A stretch of 64,000 nt of DNA from the NCBI RefSeq assembly GCF_048265165.1, contig NZ_JBLXCD010000002.1, positions 186,001 through 250,000 on the forward strand. Direction: 5' to 3'. The stretch is from Oceanospirillum sp048265165 (GTDB lineage Bacteria > Pseudomonadota > Gammaproteobacteria > Pseudomonadales > Halomonadaceae). Of this stretch, positions 1-8,765 are shown one piece after another (position 1 is the first letter of the stretch; each line of letters opens with the position of its first letter). A model generated the notes under the pieces. The model was not told the origin of the DNA and searched no databases. It was given only the letters and a program-made list of their open reading frames with translations. Both the position numbers and the translations under genes were made by a program.

Positions 1-138
1 TACCTGATGTACTGGACAGTCTGGCAGGATAAAGAAGGCCATATCCAGTGGCGGGATGATATCTACAATAAAGACCGCCTACCGGGACCTGAGCAAGTCG
101 AAAAGCTGTTAATCGCAGCAAAGAAAAAAAATCTCTGA
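1..138 (+). CDS. C-terminal end of a probable L,D-transpeptidase (YcbB-like), truncated by the window start
   Basis: An open frame runs from the first base to a TGA at 136-138, giving 45 residues of a protein that starts outside the window. The tail has the pattern MYWTVWQDKEG followed by QWRDDIYNKD, which resembles the end of YcbB-type murein L,D-transpeptidases (a tyrosine-tryptophan strand, an acidic turn, then RxDIY). Those enzymes make 3-3 crosslinks in periplasmic peptidoglycan. The catalytic cysteine region is not in the window, so the call rests on the C-terminal signature only. Its stop lies 22 bp from the convergent ptsP stop, and no obvious terminator separates them. Confidence 0.5.
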   Translation, partial: YLMYWTVWQDKEGHIQWRDDIYNKDRLPGPEQVEKLLIAAKKKNL

Positions 139-160
139 ATGCCCGGTCTTTCAGGCTATC

Positions 161-2458
161 TTAAACAGCCTTTGAACCAGGCCCGCTTAAGGCAAGAGTT
201 GGCTGCAACAAAGCACTAAGCCCTAAATCGCTCATGGTTTCAGCCATACTGGCAACAACTTCTTCTGAGGTATTCAACAGTAATACCTGGTTCAAGAGGT
301 TTTCCGCATCGGTTTTCCGCAGCTTGCGAATTGCCGACTTCACCCGGGGTAAGTTAACGGCGTTCATCGACAGGGTGTCATACCCCATCGCCATTAACAG
401 AACAGCTCCTCGGGGGTCACCAGCCAGCTCACCACAAAGACTCAGGCTACAACGACTGCCATGGCAGGCCCGAGCAATAGTATTCAGGGCATTAAGAACC
501 GCCGGATGAAAGCTGCTGTACAGATCAGCGACCCGGGGGTTGTTGCGGTCTACGGCCAGTAGATACTGAGTCAAATCATTGCTGCCAACAGATAAAAAGT
601 CCACCAGCCGGGCGATTTGAGGCACCTGATAAATAGTTCCCGGCACCTCGATCATAACCCCGATATTCGGACGCTCCAGCTGCAGCCCTTCGGTGCAAAG
701 CTCTTTATAAGCGCGTTCGATCAGCGTTATCGACTCAGCAACCTCCCTCAGGTTTGAAATCATAGGTAGCATGATATTCAGGTTATTCAAACCTTCACTA
801 GCCCGCAGCATCGCCCTTACCTGGACAAGAAAAACCTCCGGGTGATCCAGGGTGACACGAACACCACGCCAACCCAGAAAGGGGTTCGCTTCATTGATCG
901 GAAAGTAGGGAAGCGCCTTATCACCGCCAATATCCAGCGTACGCATGGTCACCGGCTGTGGATGAAACGCCTCTAACTGTTCACGATAAACCGCCTGCTG
1001 TTCACTTTCTGATGGAAAACGCTCGCTGACCATAAAGGGCACTTCAGTACGGAATAAACCAACCCCTTCAGCGCCATGATTCAGAGAGTGGGTGATATCC
1101 TGAGCAAGGCCGGTATTCACCATTAAAGGCATCTTGAAACCATCAAGGGTTTCACTGGGTAAGCCCGCCAGATCTTCCAGACCCTTTTGCAACTTTTGCT
1201 CAGCCCGCATCAGGTTGCCGTATTGAATCTGAAGCTCATCACTGGGGTTATTAAATACCACCCCCTGATAGCCATCAACAATCAATAACTGCCCATTAAG
1301 CAGCCCTAGGGGCAGATCTACCGTCCCCATCACCGCGGGGATACCCATCGCTCGCGCGAGAATAGCCACATGCGAGTTACTGGAGCCTTGAACTGAAACC
1401 AGACCAGCCAGCTTCTCTTTCGGAATTTCACCCAGCATGGCGGGTGTCACTTCCTCGCTGACCAAAACAGCTTTCTGAGGGTATTCAACCTCGTCCTGGT
1501 CAACCTTCTGCAGGTATCCCAAAACACGGCGGCCCAGATCACGAATATCGGTGGCCCGCTCTTTCAGATAATCATCTTGGGAGAGTTCAAAGAAACGGGC
1601 ATGGCGGGTAACAACCTGACACAATGCGCCTTGCGCCCAGTTGCCCTCCCCGATTTTATTGATCACTTCCTGACCAAGAGCGCTGTCGTCCAGCATGCGC
1701 TGATACGCCTCAAACAGCGCCCGCTCTTCCTCACTCAGGCGCTGGGCCAGACGACGATTAACTTCATGAATATCATTACGTACCGCAGATAAAGCGCTGC
1801 GGAACTGTTCAATCTCGAACGCCGGATCCTCTGGTACTCTATCAGGCACAGTATCCAGATTAGCCACCGGCAGAATAACCACAGCAGAACCAATAGCGAT
1901 ACCGGATGTACCGGCTACGCCCTTAAAACAGCTACCATGGATATTGTTCTGGGCAAGGCCAGACAGGCTGGAAGAGCCGGTTGCCAATGAGTGAGCCAGC
2001 AAGCCCGCCAGCTGCGCAGATACCGTCACCAGAAAAGCTTCTTCGCCTTCATCAAAGCGGCGCTTCTCCTGCTGCTGAACAACGATCACCCCAAGAATGC
2101 GACGCTGATGAATAATAGGCACACCGAGGAAGCTGTGGAATTTCTCCTCACCGGTTTCCGCAAGATATACATAACTGGGGTGCTGGGTCGCATCATCCAG
2201 ATTAACCGGCTCTTCACGCTCACCAACATAACCAACAAGCCCTTGTCCGGCGCTCAGGGAAACCTGTTTGATGGCCTCTTTTTTGAGCCCCACACTATCC
2301 ATCAGAACATAACGCTGCTGATCCTGATCCAACAGATACACCGAACAAACATCCGTTTTCATCGCCCGCCGAACCCTGCGCACAATAATGGAAAGTGTCT
2401 CATCCAGTGTTCTGGCTGAGTTCACTTCCTGAACAATGCGCTGCAAGGTTTTGAGCAT
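161..2458 (-). CDS. ptsP: Phosphoenolpyruvate-protein phosphotransferase PtsP (EI-Ntr), GAF-domain form
   Basis: 765 residues. An N-terminal GAF domain (about 1-160) precedes the full enzyme I architecture: the HPr-binding helical region, the phosphohistidine segment GSSNSHVAILARAMGIP (about 360), and the TIM-barrel PEP-binding domain with GVGLFRTE, TLDIGGDK, GWRGVR and the CGELAGD loop near the C-terminus. EI-Ntr takes phosphate from PEP and passes it through NPr to EIIA-Ntr, a regulatory chain that senses nitrogen status and controls potassium and stress functions in the cytoplasm. It lies 14 bp downstream of rppH on the same strand, the usual rppH-ptsP operon of gammaproteobacteria. Length and domain order are normal. 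Confidence 0.96.
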   Translation of the reverse strand: MLKTLQRIVQEVNSARTLDETLSIIVRRVRRAMKTDVCSVYLLDQDQQRYVLMDSVGLKKEAIKQVSLSAGQGLVGYVGEREEPVNLDDATQHPSYVYLAETGEEKFHSFLGVPIIHQRRILGVIVVQQQEKRRFDEGEEAFLVTVSAQLAGLLAHSLATGSSSLSGLAQNNIHGSCFKGVAGTSGIAIGSAVVILPVANLDTVPDRVPEDPAFEIEQFRSALSAVRNDIHEVNRRLAQRLSEEERALFEAYQRMLDDSALGQEVINKIGEGNWAQGALCQVVTRHARFFELSQDDYLKERATDIRDLGRRVLGYLQKVDQDEVEYPQKAVLVSEEVTPAMLGEIPKEKLAGLVSVQGSSNSHVAILARAMGIPAVMGTVDLPLGLLNGQLLIVDGYQGVVFNNPSDELQIQYGNLMRAEQKLQKGLEDLAGLPSETLDGFKMPLMVNTGLAQDITHSLNHGAEGVGLFRTEVPFMVSERFPSESEQQAVYREQLEAFHPQPVTMRTLDIGGDKALPYFPINEANPFLGWRGVRVTLDHPEVFLVQVRAMLRASEGLNNLNIMLPMISNLREVAESITLIERAYKELCTEGLQLERPNIGVMIEVPGTIYQVPQIARLVDFLSVGSNDLTQYLLAVDRNNPRVADLYSSFHPAVLNALNTIARACHGSRCSLSLCGELAGDPRGAVLLMAMGYDTLSMNAVNLPRVKSAIRKLRKTDAENLLNQVLLLNTSEEVVASMAETMSDLGLSALLQPTLALSGPGSKAV

Positions 2459-2472
2459 AGTCTCCCCTTTCC

Positions 2473-3009
2473 TTAAATGGGTTTGTCAGACAGGTAGCTG
2501 TCCTGACGAATATTGACTGTTAATGGTGTAAACAGGTTTCTGTTATAGCGGTGAGAAAGTTCCTTTAATGCCCTACGGTATACTTCCCGCTTAAAAGAAA
2601 CCACCTGACCAAGTGGATACCAATAACTGACCCAGCGCCAGCCGTCAAACTCAGGCGAGGGTGTATGATCAACACAGATACTGTTTTCCGCGCAGCGAAG
2701 CTGCAACAAAAACCATTTCTGTTTTTGGCCAACGCATAAAGGCTTACTATGGCGACGGATCATTTTGCGCGGCAACCGATACCGCAACCATCCACGAGTG
2801 CAGCCAAGCACATGAACATCATCAGCGTTTAAGCCAATCTCTTCTTTTAACTCACGATATAAGGCCTGCTCAGGTGTTTCATATTCTTTGATTCCACCTT
2901 GCGGAAACTGCCATGCGTCTTGACCCACACGGCGTGCCCACAGCAGCTGCCCATACTGGTTCGTCAAGATTATACCGACATTGGGCCGGTAACCATCAGC
3001 ATCAATCAC
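2473..3009 (-). CDS. rppH: RNA pyrophosphohydrolase RppH (NudH), Nudix family
   Basis: About 178 residues. The N-terminus reads MIDADGYRPNVGIIL and the Nudix box is GGIKEYETPEQALYRELKEE (continuing EIGL), both close to E. coli RppH. RppH removes pyrophosphate from the 5'-triphosphate end of mRNA and so opens it to RNase E decay. Two GTG starts are possible (3018 and 3009). I chose 3009 because an AAGGTG Shine-Dalgarno-like sequence sits about 6 nt upstream and the protein then begins exactly as the family does; the longer form adds only three residues. First gene of an operon with ptsP. Confidence 0.94.
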   Translation of the reverse strand: MIDADGYRPNVGIILTNQYGQLLWARRVGQDAWQFPQGGIKEYETPEQALYRELKEEIGLNADDVHVLGCTRGWLRYRLPRKMIRRHSKPLCVGQKQKWFLLQLRCAENSICVDHTPSPEFDGWRWVSYWYPLGQVVSFKREVYRRALKELSHRYNRNLFTPLTVNIRQDSYLSDKPI

Positions 3010-3214
3010 GCAGATCACCTTGTATTTATATTAGGGCTATTGTTTCACAAAGCACCTGAGTTCTTCAATCAGACAACAGATCCATTGCTTTAGCAAATCA
3101 ATCCTGTCAGAACAATCCTTTACAAGCTTCCGGGCTCTGGGATAATTGAGCTTTTCAAGGCAATGTCTCATATTTCATCCCGAAAACCACCCTATGCTGA
3201 CTGGAGAACAAAAC

Positions 3215-3868
3215 GTGAATCTGGCTATTTTTGACCTGGACAACACCCTTATCGCCGGTGACAGTGATCATGCCTGGGGAGAGTTTCTGACTGAAAAAGG
3301 CATTGTTGATGCCAGGCTCTATAAAGAGACCAACGACCGGTTCTACGAACAGTATCAGAATGGCACCATGGACATTATGGAGTACCTGAACTTTTCTTTA
3401 AAACCTTTGGCCGAACATGAGCCGAGCCAGCTGAAGCAATGGCACCGCGAGTTTATGCAGGAAAAAATTGAACCCATTTTGCTGGATAAAGCCTTTGCCA
3501 AACTGGACTGGCACCGCAAGCAAGGGGATTACATTCTGATCATCACCGCCACGAACCGCTTTATCACAGAGCCCATTGCTGAACGACTGGATGTCCACGA
3601 GCTGATCGCCATCGAGCCGGAACAGGTTGATGGCCGCTACACCGGCAAAGTAGCGGGTATTCCAAGCTTTAAGGAAGGTAAGGTCACCCGTTTGAATAAC
3701 TGGCTGGCAGACAAAGACTTTAGGCTGTCTGACACCTGGTTTTACAGTGACTCCCACAATGATTTACCACTCCTGCGTTTAGTTGGTAAACCGGTCGCAG
3801 TGGATCCTGATGAAAGTTTACGGGCAGAAGCCCAGCAAAAAGGCTGGCCGGTTGAATCTTTCCGCTAA
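3215..3868 (+). CDS. HAD-superfamily phosphatase (HAD-IB, SerB-like)
   Basis: About 217 residues from the chosen GTG. The first HAD motif is at the extreme N-terminus (FDLDNTL, nucleophile Asp and acid/base Asp), motif II is in LIITATNRF, and motif III/IV is SDSHNDLPLL. The order fits subclass IB phosphatases such as phosphoserine or histidinol-phosphate phosphatases; the substrate cannot be read from sequence. An upstream ATG at 3194 and a TTG at 3146 are in frame, but GTG 3215 has a GGAG sequence 8 nt upstream and starts right before the motif I strand, as expected. Divergent from rppH. Confidence 0.85.
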   Translation: MNLAIFDLDNTLIAGDSDHAWGEFLTEKGIVDARLYKETNDRFYEQYQNGTMDIMEYLNFSLKPLAEHEPSQLKQWHREFMQEKIEPILLDKAFAKLDWHRKQGDYILIITATNRFITEPIAERLDVHELIAIEPEQVDGRYTGKVAGIPSFKEGKVTRLNNWLADKDFRLSDTWFYSDSHNDLPLLRLVGKPVAVDPDESLRAEAQQKGWPVESFR

Positions 3869-3886
3869 GTCACACGGCTTCCAAAA

Positions 3887-3915
3887 AAGACGTACCGGCA
3901 TCACAGGTACGTCTT
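3887..3915 (-). terminator. Hairpin downstream of the HAD gene, T-tract on the minus strand
   Basis: Arms AAGACGTACC and GGTACGTCTT are perfectly complementary across a 9-nt loop. On the minus strand the hairpin is followed by six T residues; on the plus strand the tail is not T-rich. It can act as a second terminator for transcription leaving gcdH, or as a weak stop for the HAD gene. Confidence 0.6.
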
Positions 3916-4024
3916 ATCATCTAACGCGTTTAAAGCCCTTCCCTTTAGAAAATCAGAACATTTGGCAATGTTACTACGATGGCCAAAGGCCATTAACCCG
4001 TCTCCGAGCATGATCTGTCGAACC

Positions 4025-4051
4025 AAAAAAACCTGCCACAAAGGGCAGGTT
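4025..4051 (-). terminator. Rho-independent terminator of gcdH
   Basis: Arms AACCTGCC and GGCAGGTT enclose a short loop and are followed on the minus strand by a run of T residues. It lies about 120 bp past the gcdH stop. The stretch between the HAD gene and gcdH (3869-4166) otherwise contains only the hairpin at 3887-3915 and a short GATGGCC/GGCCAT repeat near 3979; I see no gene in it. Confidence 0.8.
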
Positions 4052-4166
4052 AAAAGTACGGTTAGTCTAGCAAGCTAAGGACGATGACGACGACCGAACA
4101 CCGCCCAGATTTCTAACCGTAGGACACAGAGTGTGCTTCACACAGGAGGTCAGGTGCAGCTACAAG

Positions 4167-5345
4167 TTAGCCAAACGCCTGAATACCCGTCTGGGCACGC
4201 CCCAAGATCAGAGCGTGAATATCGTGAGTACCTTCGTAGGTGTTAACCGCTTCCAGGTTCATCGCATGACGGATCACGTGGAACTCGTCGGAGATACCGT
4301 TACCACCGTGCATATCACGGGCAACACGAGCGATATCCAGAGACTTACCACATGAGTTACGCTTGATCAGAGAGATCAGCTCAACCGGGCAGCTACCCTC
4401 ATCCATCAGACGACCAGCCTGCAGGCAGCCCTGCAGACCCAGAGTGATTTCAGTTTGCATATCGGCCAGTTTCTTCTGTACCAACTGCGTTGCCGCCAGA
4501 GGGCGGTTAAACTGGATGCGATCCAGTGAGTACTGACGCGCCGCATGCCAGCAGAATTCCGCTGCGCCCAACGCACCCCAGGCGATGCCGTAACGTGCTT
4601 TGTTCAGGCAACCAAATGGGCCTTTCAAACCCTTCACGTTTGGCAGTAGATTCGCCTCAGGGACAAATACATTGTCCATTACAATTTCACCGGTGATTGA
4701 CGCCCGCAGCGAGAACTTGCCTTCGATCTTAGGAGTGGTCAGACCTTCCATACCGCGTTCAAGGACAAAACCGTGGATCTCACCATCCAGCTTCGCCCAT
4801 ACCACCATCACATCAGCAATTGGCGAGTTGGTAATCCACATTTTTGCGCCGGTCACACGGAAACCACCATCAACACGCTCGGCACGGGTTTTCATACCGC
4901 CCGGATCAGAGCCCACATCCGGCTCGGTCAGACCAAAACAACCCACCCATTCACCGGTGGCCAGTTTTGGCAGATATTTCATACGCTGCTCTTCAGAGCC
5001 ATACGCGTAGATCGGGTGCATCACCAAAGAAGACTGTACGCTCATGGCAGAACGGTAGCCGCTGTCTACACGCTCAACTTCACGCGCCGCCAGACCGTAA
5101 CAAACATGATTAACTTCCGCACAACCATATTTTTCCGGCAGAGTGCTGCCCAGAAGACCCATCTCACCCATCTCGTTCATAATTTCACGATGGAAGATCT
5201 CATTACGGTTTGCCTCAAGCACCCGTGGCTGAAGCTTGCTCTGGCAGTATTCACGGGCCATATCGCGCACCATGCGCTCTTCTTCCGTAAGTTGCTGATC
5301 CAGATTGAATGGGTCTTCCCAATTAAATGCGGCGCGTTGGCTCAT
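4167..5345 (-). CDS. gcdH: Glutaryl-CoA dehydrogenase
   Basis: 392 residues, normal for the family. The acyl-CoA dehydrogenase signatures GCFGLTEPDVGSDP and the C-terminal EGTHDIHALILGRAQTGI are present, with the catalytic glutamate in NTYEGTHD. It oxidises and decarboxylates glutaryl-CoA to crotonyl-CoA in the cytoplasm, passing electrons to ETF. Neighbouring glutarate genes (CoA-transferase with LysR regulator, csiD, lhgO) strengthen the substrate call over a generic acyl-CoA dehydrogenase. It stands alone as a transcription unit with its own terminator downstream and a 250-bp leader region that carries the conserved element at 5439-5465. Confidence 0.95.
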   Translation of the reverse strand: MSQRAAFNWEDPFNLDQQLTEEERMVRDMAREYCQSKLQPRVLEANRNEIFHREIMNEMGEMGLLGSTLPEKYGCAEVNHVCYGLAAREVERVDSGYRSAMSVQSSLVMHPIYAYGSEEQRMKYLPKLATGEWVGCFGLTEPDVGSDPGGMKTRAERVDGGFRVTGAKMWITNSPIADVMVVWAKLDGEIHGFVLERGMEGLTTPKIEGKFSLRASITGEIVMDNVFVPEANLLPNVKGLKGPFGCLNKARYGIAWGALGAAEFCWHAARQYSLDRIQFNRPLAATQLVQKKLADMQTEITLGLQGCLQAGRLMDEGSCPVELISLIKRNSCGKSLDIARVARDMHGGNGISDEFHVIRHAMNLEAVNTYEGTHDIHALILGRAQTGIQAFG

Positions 5346-5438
5346 GTTAGTAACCTCTGTCTTTCTTTGGCTTTTAGAATTATTCGTTTACGAGATCGAT
5401 AGAGAGATCTGATATATCGACGTTAGCGAGGGCAGAAC

Positions 5439-5465
5439 GATAAGTACAATATATGAATTATATAA
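5439..5465 (-). promoter_or_regulatory. Candidate regulator-binding element upstream of gcdH
   Basis: The plus-strand sequence GATAAGTACAATATAT (5439-5454) matches 18057-18072 upstream of the CoA-transferase at 15 of 16 positions. It lies at exactly the same distance (94 bp) and in the same orientation relative to each gene start. The continuing AATATATGAATTATATAA matches 9847-9864 upstream of csiD at 16 of 18. The neighbouring LysR-family regulator at 18112 is the most likely ligand; this is inference. Confidence 0.55.
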
Positions 5466-5595
5466 TTTCTATAAGAAGAGGTTATCAAGGTGACGCACGA
5501 GTCACAGGCAAGCAGCTTAAGACTTCGCAGGTACTCGCAGAAACCACGAGACGATTAGTACTCAGCAACCCTGATCATCGCGCTTATCATAAACA

Positions 5596-5931
5596 CTAGT
5601 ACCACAACATAATCATTCCGAATGTAGCAACACCAAACAAAATAGGCAGCCCCATGGATCGGGTACGCGTCCAAACAGCAAAAGTAACAAGTGTTCCGAC
5701 ACCTGTTGCCAGCCAGGATACGGTATCAAGATGGGCAGGGACTAAAGATGTGCCAAACATTGCTGCGATCATTGTTGGCCCTAATATCGTTAACCAGGAC
5801 GGCATTGCACTGATACCGCCCTCCATCTGTTTCTTAGTCAGCGCCGCCTTCATCCAAAGATATGGCAAAAGGCGAAGTAAATAGGTACCAAGAGCAATAC
5901 TGGCAAGAGCCAGCCACATAGATATTTCCAT
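5596..5931 (-). CDS. azlD: AzlD-family branched-chain amino acid export subunit
   Basis: 111 residues with three to four hydrophobic segments and the family's RLLPYLWMKAAL and PTMIAAMFG features. AzlD works with AzlC in the inner membrane to export branched-chain amino acids or analogues such as azaleucine. It begins 2 bp after azlC and is the last gene of the regulator-azlC-azlD operon. The real substrate here is unknown. Confidence 0.88.
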   Translation of the reverse strand: MEISMWLALASIALGTYLLRLLPYLWMKAALTKKQMEGGISAMPSWLTILGPTMIAAMFGTSLVPAHLDTVSWLATGVGTLVTFAVWTRTRSMGLPILFGVATFGMIMLWY

Positions 5932-5933
5932 AC

Positions 5934-6656
5934 TTAATGCTCTCCCAAAAAGCGTTGGTTTTTCAGTGCGTAAAATAAGATCGCACCACTAATCGCAGCT
6001 AGCGGAATAGCCATATTCGGATACCCTATAATTTTCAGAACTAAAGCGGTAACCGCAGACAAGGCAATGGTGGCTGACCACAACAAGCTCGTGCAGCGAG
6101 GAACAATTAAAACCAGAAACAAGGCAGGAAGTGCAAAAGGCAATACCTCGCTAATTAATGGCCAGCGCTGAGTCAACTCTCCACCGGCAATTGCCCCAAG
6201 AGCAGTACCGCCAATCCAGCTAAACCAGGCCAGAGCTGCCGCTCCGGTATACCAACCCAACCGCTCCTTTTCCGGTAGCTGTGGTAAACGAGCGTGAGCT
6301 AACGCAAATATCTGGTCCGTCAGGCCATGCATCAACGGCATCCACTTTTTATCTTCGCTCAAATAAGGCGCGAGATTTGGGCCATAGACAATATGGCGAG
6401 CATTGATCAGCAATGTCATGATAACAACCAGCCATAAGGGTGCACCGGAGGCAGCCATGGCAACAAAGAGAAACTGGGATGCGCCTGCATAGATAAAGGT
6501 GGAAATCAGAATCGTCTCCAGCACGCTAAAACCAGACTGAATCGAAATAAGACCAAACGAAATCGCCACAGGGATGTAACCACCCAGCAGCGGAATCGCG
6601 TCTTTTACACCTTGCATCCAAGGTGCACCTGCCAGCTGGCGGATCAGGGTACTCAT
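5934..6656 (-). CDS. azlC: AzlC-family amino acid exporter, permease subunit
   Basis: About 240 residues, strongly hydrophobic, with the family motifs DAIPLLGGYIPVAISFG and NARHIVYGP near the N-terminal third and a QIF segment after it. It forms the main membrane subunit of the AzlCD exporter. The start chosen is the ATG at 6656, which overlaps the TGA of the upstream XRE-cupin gene in an ATGA arrangement, so the two are probably translationally coupled. An in-frame longer start exists but would lie well inside the regulator gene. Confidence 0.9.
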   Translation of the reverse strand: MSTLIRQLAGAPWMQGVKDAIPLLGGYIPVAISFGLISIQSGFSVLETILISTFIYAGASQFLFVAMAASGAPLWLVVIMTLLINARHIVYGPNLAPYLSEDKKWMPLMHGLTDQIFALAHARLPQLPEKERLGWYTGAAALAWFSWIGGTALGAIAGGELTQRWPLISEVLPFALPALFLVLIVPRCTSLLWSATIALSAVTALVLKIIGYPNMAIPLAAISGAILFYALKNQRFLGEH

Positions 6657-7183
6657 ACTGAAACATCCTGTTTGGGATAGGTAATCACCATCATTAAGGT
6701 CGCCCATGTCTCATAGGTCTGATAACAATGCGGGTTATCTGCAGCAAAGGTATAGGCTTTACCAATCTCCAGATCACGCCGATCATTGTTTTCCCCCGCC
6801 AGTAGCTTGCCACTGATTAACGTCAGGGTTTCTGTCGTACCGGCAAGATGTGGCTCCGATTGTTTAACCGTATTGGGCGCGCAAGACATCCAATAGACAT
6901 CAACACGCGGATTGTCATCGCCCTGACCAATCAAACGTACCTGTACACCATTTTCTCCAAACAGCGGCTCTTCACTGGCAACCAGATCACCAAAGGGCAC
7001 ACCTAACTGGATCGCCAGACGCCAAATAGTTTCGAATGTTGGATTTCCATTACCTTGCTCAATTCGGGAAAGATTGGACTTCGCAAGCCCTGCATTTTGC
7101 GCAAGCTGAGACAACGATAGCTCTTTGGCTAGGCGCAGTTTCTGGATATTTCTCCCCAGCGAGCTGAGAACTGGTCTGTTCAT
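6653..7183 (-). CDS. XRE-family regulator with C-terminal cupin domain
   Basis: About 176 residues. A helix-turn-helix of the XRE type occupies the first 70 residues (LSLSQLAQNAGLAKSNLSRIEQG is split by the turn), and a single cupin fold follows (HLAGTTETLTLISGKL, then DNPHCYQTY). Such proteins sense a small molecule in the cupin and control amino acid or polyamine genes. The ATG at 7183 has GAGG about 6 nt upstream; a GTG two codons earlier is less likely. A 34-bp perfect palindrome lies just upstream. It is the first gene of the azlCD operon and probably represses it and itself. Confidence 0.9.
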   Translation of the reverse strand: MNRPVLSSLGRNIQKLRLAKELSLSQLAQNAGLAKSNLSRIEQGNGNPTFETIWRLAIQLGVPFGDLVASEEPLFGENGVQVRLIGQGDDNPRVDVYWMSCAPNTVKQSEPHLAGTTETLTLISGKLLAGENNDRRDLEIGKAYTFAADNPHCYQTYETWATLMMVITYPKQDVSV

Positions 7184-7196
7184 GAACACCTCAATT

Positions 7197-7230
7197 TGTT
7201 CTTTATATAGAACGTTCTATATAAAGAACA
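7197..7230 (-). promoter_or_regulatory. 34-bp perfect palindrome, likely operator of the XRE-cupin regulator
   Basis: The sequence is symmetric over all 34 bp around the central AACGTT. It can also be read as two adjacent copies of GTTC-N8-GAAC (7198-7213 and 7214-7229). It ends 13 bp before the regulator's start codon, overlapping where the promoter or 5' leader should be, which suggests tight autoregulation by a dimer-of-dimers. Confidence 0.75.
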
Positions 7231-7276
7231 GAATATTGTCAAACCATTAAATCCATAAACAGCAGGACTCACCAAC

Positions 7277-7310
7277 AAAAAAAACCCGTAACCGGCAATC
7301 AGTTACGGGG
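7277..7310 (-). terminator. Rho-independent terminator of lhgO
   Basis: On the minus strand CCCCGTAAC pairs with GTTACGGG and is followed by eight T residues. It lies about 50 bp beyond the lhgO stop and separates lhgO from the XRE-cupin/azlCD operon. Confidence 0.88.
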
Positions 7311-7359
7311 CTGATGTTACACCGACAAAGGGTGCACAGATTGGCGATCTGAAAAGTGC

Positions 7360-8553
7360 TTACGCGAAATTCGCTTCCGCTTCTTCCAGAATATGCTTGC
7401 CGATCGGAATTGCGGAGGTTGCGGCAGGCGATGGCGCATTACAGACGTTGATGGTGCGTTTGGTTTTAACGAACAGGAAGTCGTCCACCAGTTTGCCATC
7501 TTCGGATACGGCCTGCGCGCGAACACCGGCAGGATAGGCTCCTAGATCCGATTTTTTAATAATCGGGCAGTACTTGTTCACCTCCTTCAGGTAGCCACCT
7601 TTGAAGATGGAGTTCTTCATCTCGATCAGGCCGGGCTTCAGGTTGGCTTTGAGTACTTTCAAAATACCGGGGTAGGTTAAGGCTTCGATACTGTCTTTTA
7701 ACGAGATATCGGTTTTCTTGTAGCCTTCACGTTTCCACGCCATTACCGCATTGGGGCCAACGGTGACGGTGCCGTCAATCATGCGGGTCAGGTGCACACC
7801 CAGAAATGGCATACTTGGATCAGGAATCGGGTAGATCAGATGGTTTACAACTTGGTTGTGTTCCGGTTTTAGTAGGTAGTATTCACCACGGAACGGGCAG
7901 ATTTTAAACTTAGGCTTAATGCCCAGCATCTTAACGACACGATCAGCCATTAGGCCAGAACAAGAGATCATATATTGGCTGGTGAATGCCCCTTTATTCG
8001 TCGTGACGGTCACTTCTGAGTCACTCTCTTTCAGAGTTTTCACCTCACAGTTAAACTCAATAAGACCACCAGCTTCACGAACTTTATCCGCCATCACTTC
8101 GGTGACACGACGGTAGCTGACAATGCCGCTTGAAGGTACAAAGATACCACCGATACCGGTAATATTTGGCTCCCGTTCTTTCAGTTCATCGGCATTCAGC
8201 CAGTAACGTTCAATGCCATTAGCCTCGGTACGCTCCCAAAGCGCCTGCATACGCTCCATTTCGATATCATTGGTGGCAACCAGCAGTTTGCCACACTCAT
8301 CGTATGGAATGTTGTTCTCATCACAGAAGGCTTTTGTTGCCTTATTACCTTCCAGACAAAATTTGGCTTTCAGGCTGCCGGGCGTGTAGTAAACACCCGC
8401 ATGAATAACACCTGAATTATGGCCGGTCTGATGGTTTGCCACTTGGGCTTCTTTTTCCAGAACCAACAGTTTGGCACCTGGTTTTTGTTGCAGTAGTTGC
8501 ATCGCAGTAGACATACCGACGATGCCGCCGCCAATGATGATGTAATCGTACAT
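7360..8553 (-). CDS. lhgO: L-2-hydroxyglutarate oxidase/dehydrogenase LhgO
   Basis: 397 residues. The N-terminal dinucleotide fold IIIGGGIVGMSTA binds FAD, and the family signatures HNSGVIHAGVYY and the C-terminal region GVRAQAV fit LhgO. The enzyme oxidises L-2-hydroxyglutarate to 2-oxoglutarate at the membrane face, feeding electrons to quinone. It lies 212 bp downstream of csiD on the same strand, the standard csiD-lhgO order; csiD makes its substrate from glutarate. The gap holds a perfect 8-bp hairpin (8695-8716). Confidence 0.95.
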   Translation of the reverse strand: MYDYIIIGGGIVGMSTAMQLLQQKPGAKLLVLEKEAQVANHQTGHNSGVIHAGVYYTPGSLKAKFCLEGNKATKAFCDENNIPYDECGKLLVATNDIEMERMQALWERTEANGIERYWLNADELKEREPNITGIGGIFVPSSGIVSYRRVTEVMADKVREAGGLIEFNCEVKTLKESDSEVTVTTNKGAFTSQYMISCSGLMADRVVKMLGIKPKFKICPFRGEYYLLKPEHNQVVNHLIYPIPDPSMPFLGVHLTRMIDGTVTVGPNAVMAWKREGYKKTDISLKDSIEALTYPGILKVLKANLKPGLIEMKNSIFKGGYLKEVNKYCPIIKKSDLGAYPAGVRAQAVSEDGKLVDDFLFVKTKRTINVCNAPSPAATSAIPIGKHILEEAEANFA

Positions 8554-8694
8554 TCTGTTCCTCGCTTGGCGCGAATAGCTTCTGTAAGGCGAAATCCGAC
8601 GTTACAGAAATGCAGTGTCTATAAGGCAATTTACCCCGCCGGGAGCAAAGGGCTTCCAGGCAGGGTAAGAACCGAAGGATAACCCTCAGGTCAA

Positions 8695-8716
8695 CCGGAA
8701 ACCATCATGTTTCCGG
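8695..8716. other. Hairpin between csiD and lhgO
   Basis: CCGGAAAC and GTTTCCGG pair perfectly around a CATCAT loop. On the minus (transcribed) strand no T-run follows, so it is more likely an mRNA processing or stabilising hairpin than a terminator. On the plus strand a short CTTTT follows. Confidence 0.5.
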
Positions 8717-8765
8717 CTTTTGCTTCCACGTTTTTTCACCGTTGACAGGTTAACCCTTGACCGGA

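Noticed and set aside
4719..5402. Long open frames opposite gcdH and similar long antisense frames opposite glnE, csiD, purT and the RND gene
   Set aside because: They lie opposite well-supported genes, show no domains or ribosome sites, and are explained by the codon composition of the real gene.
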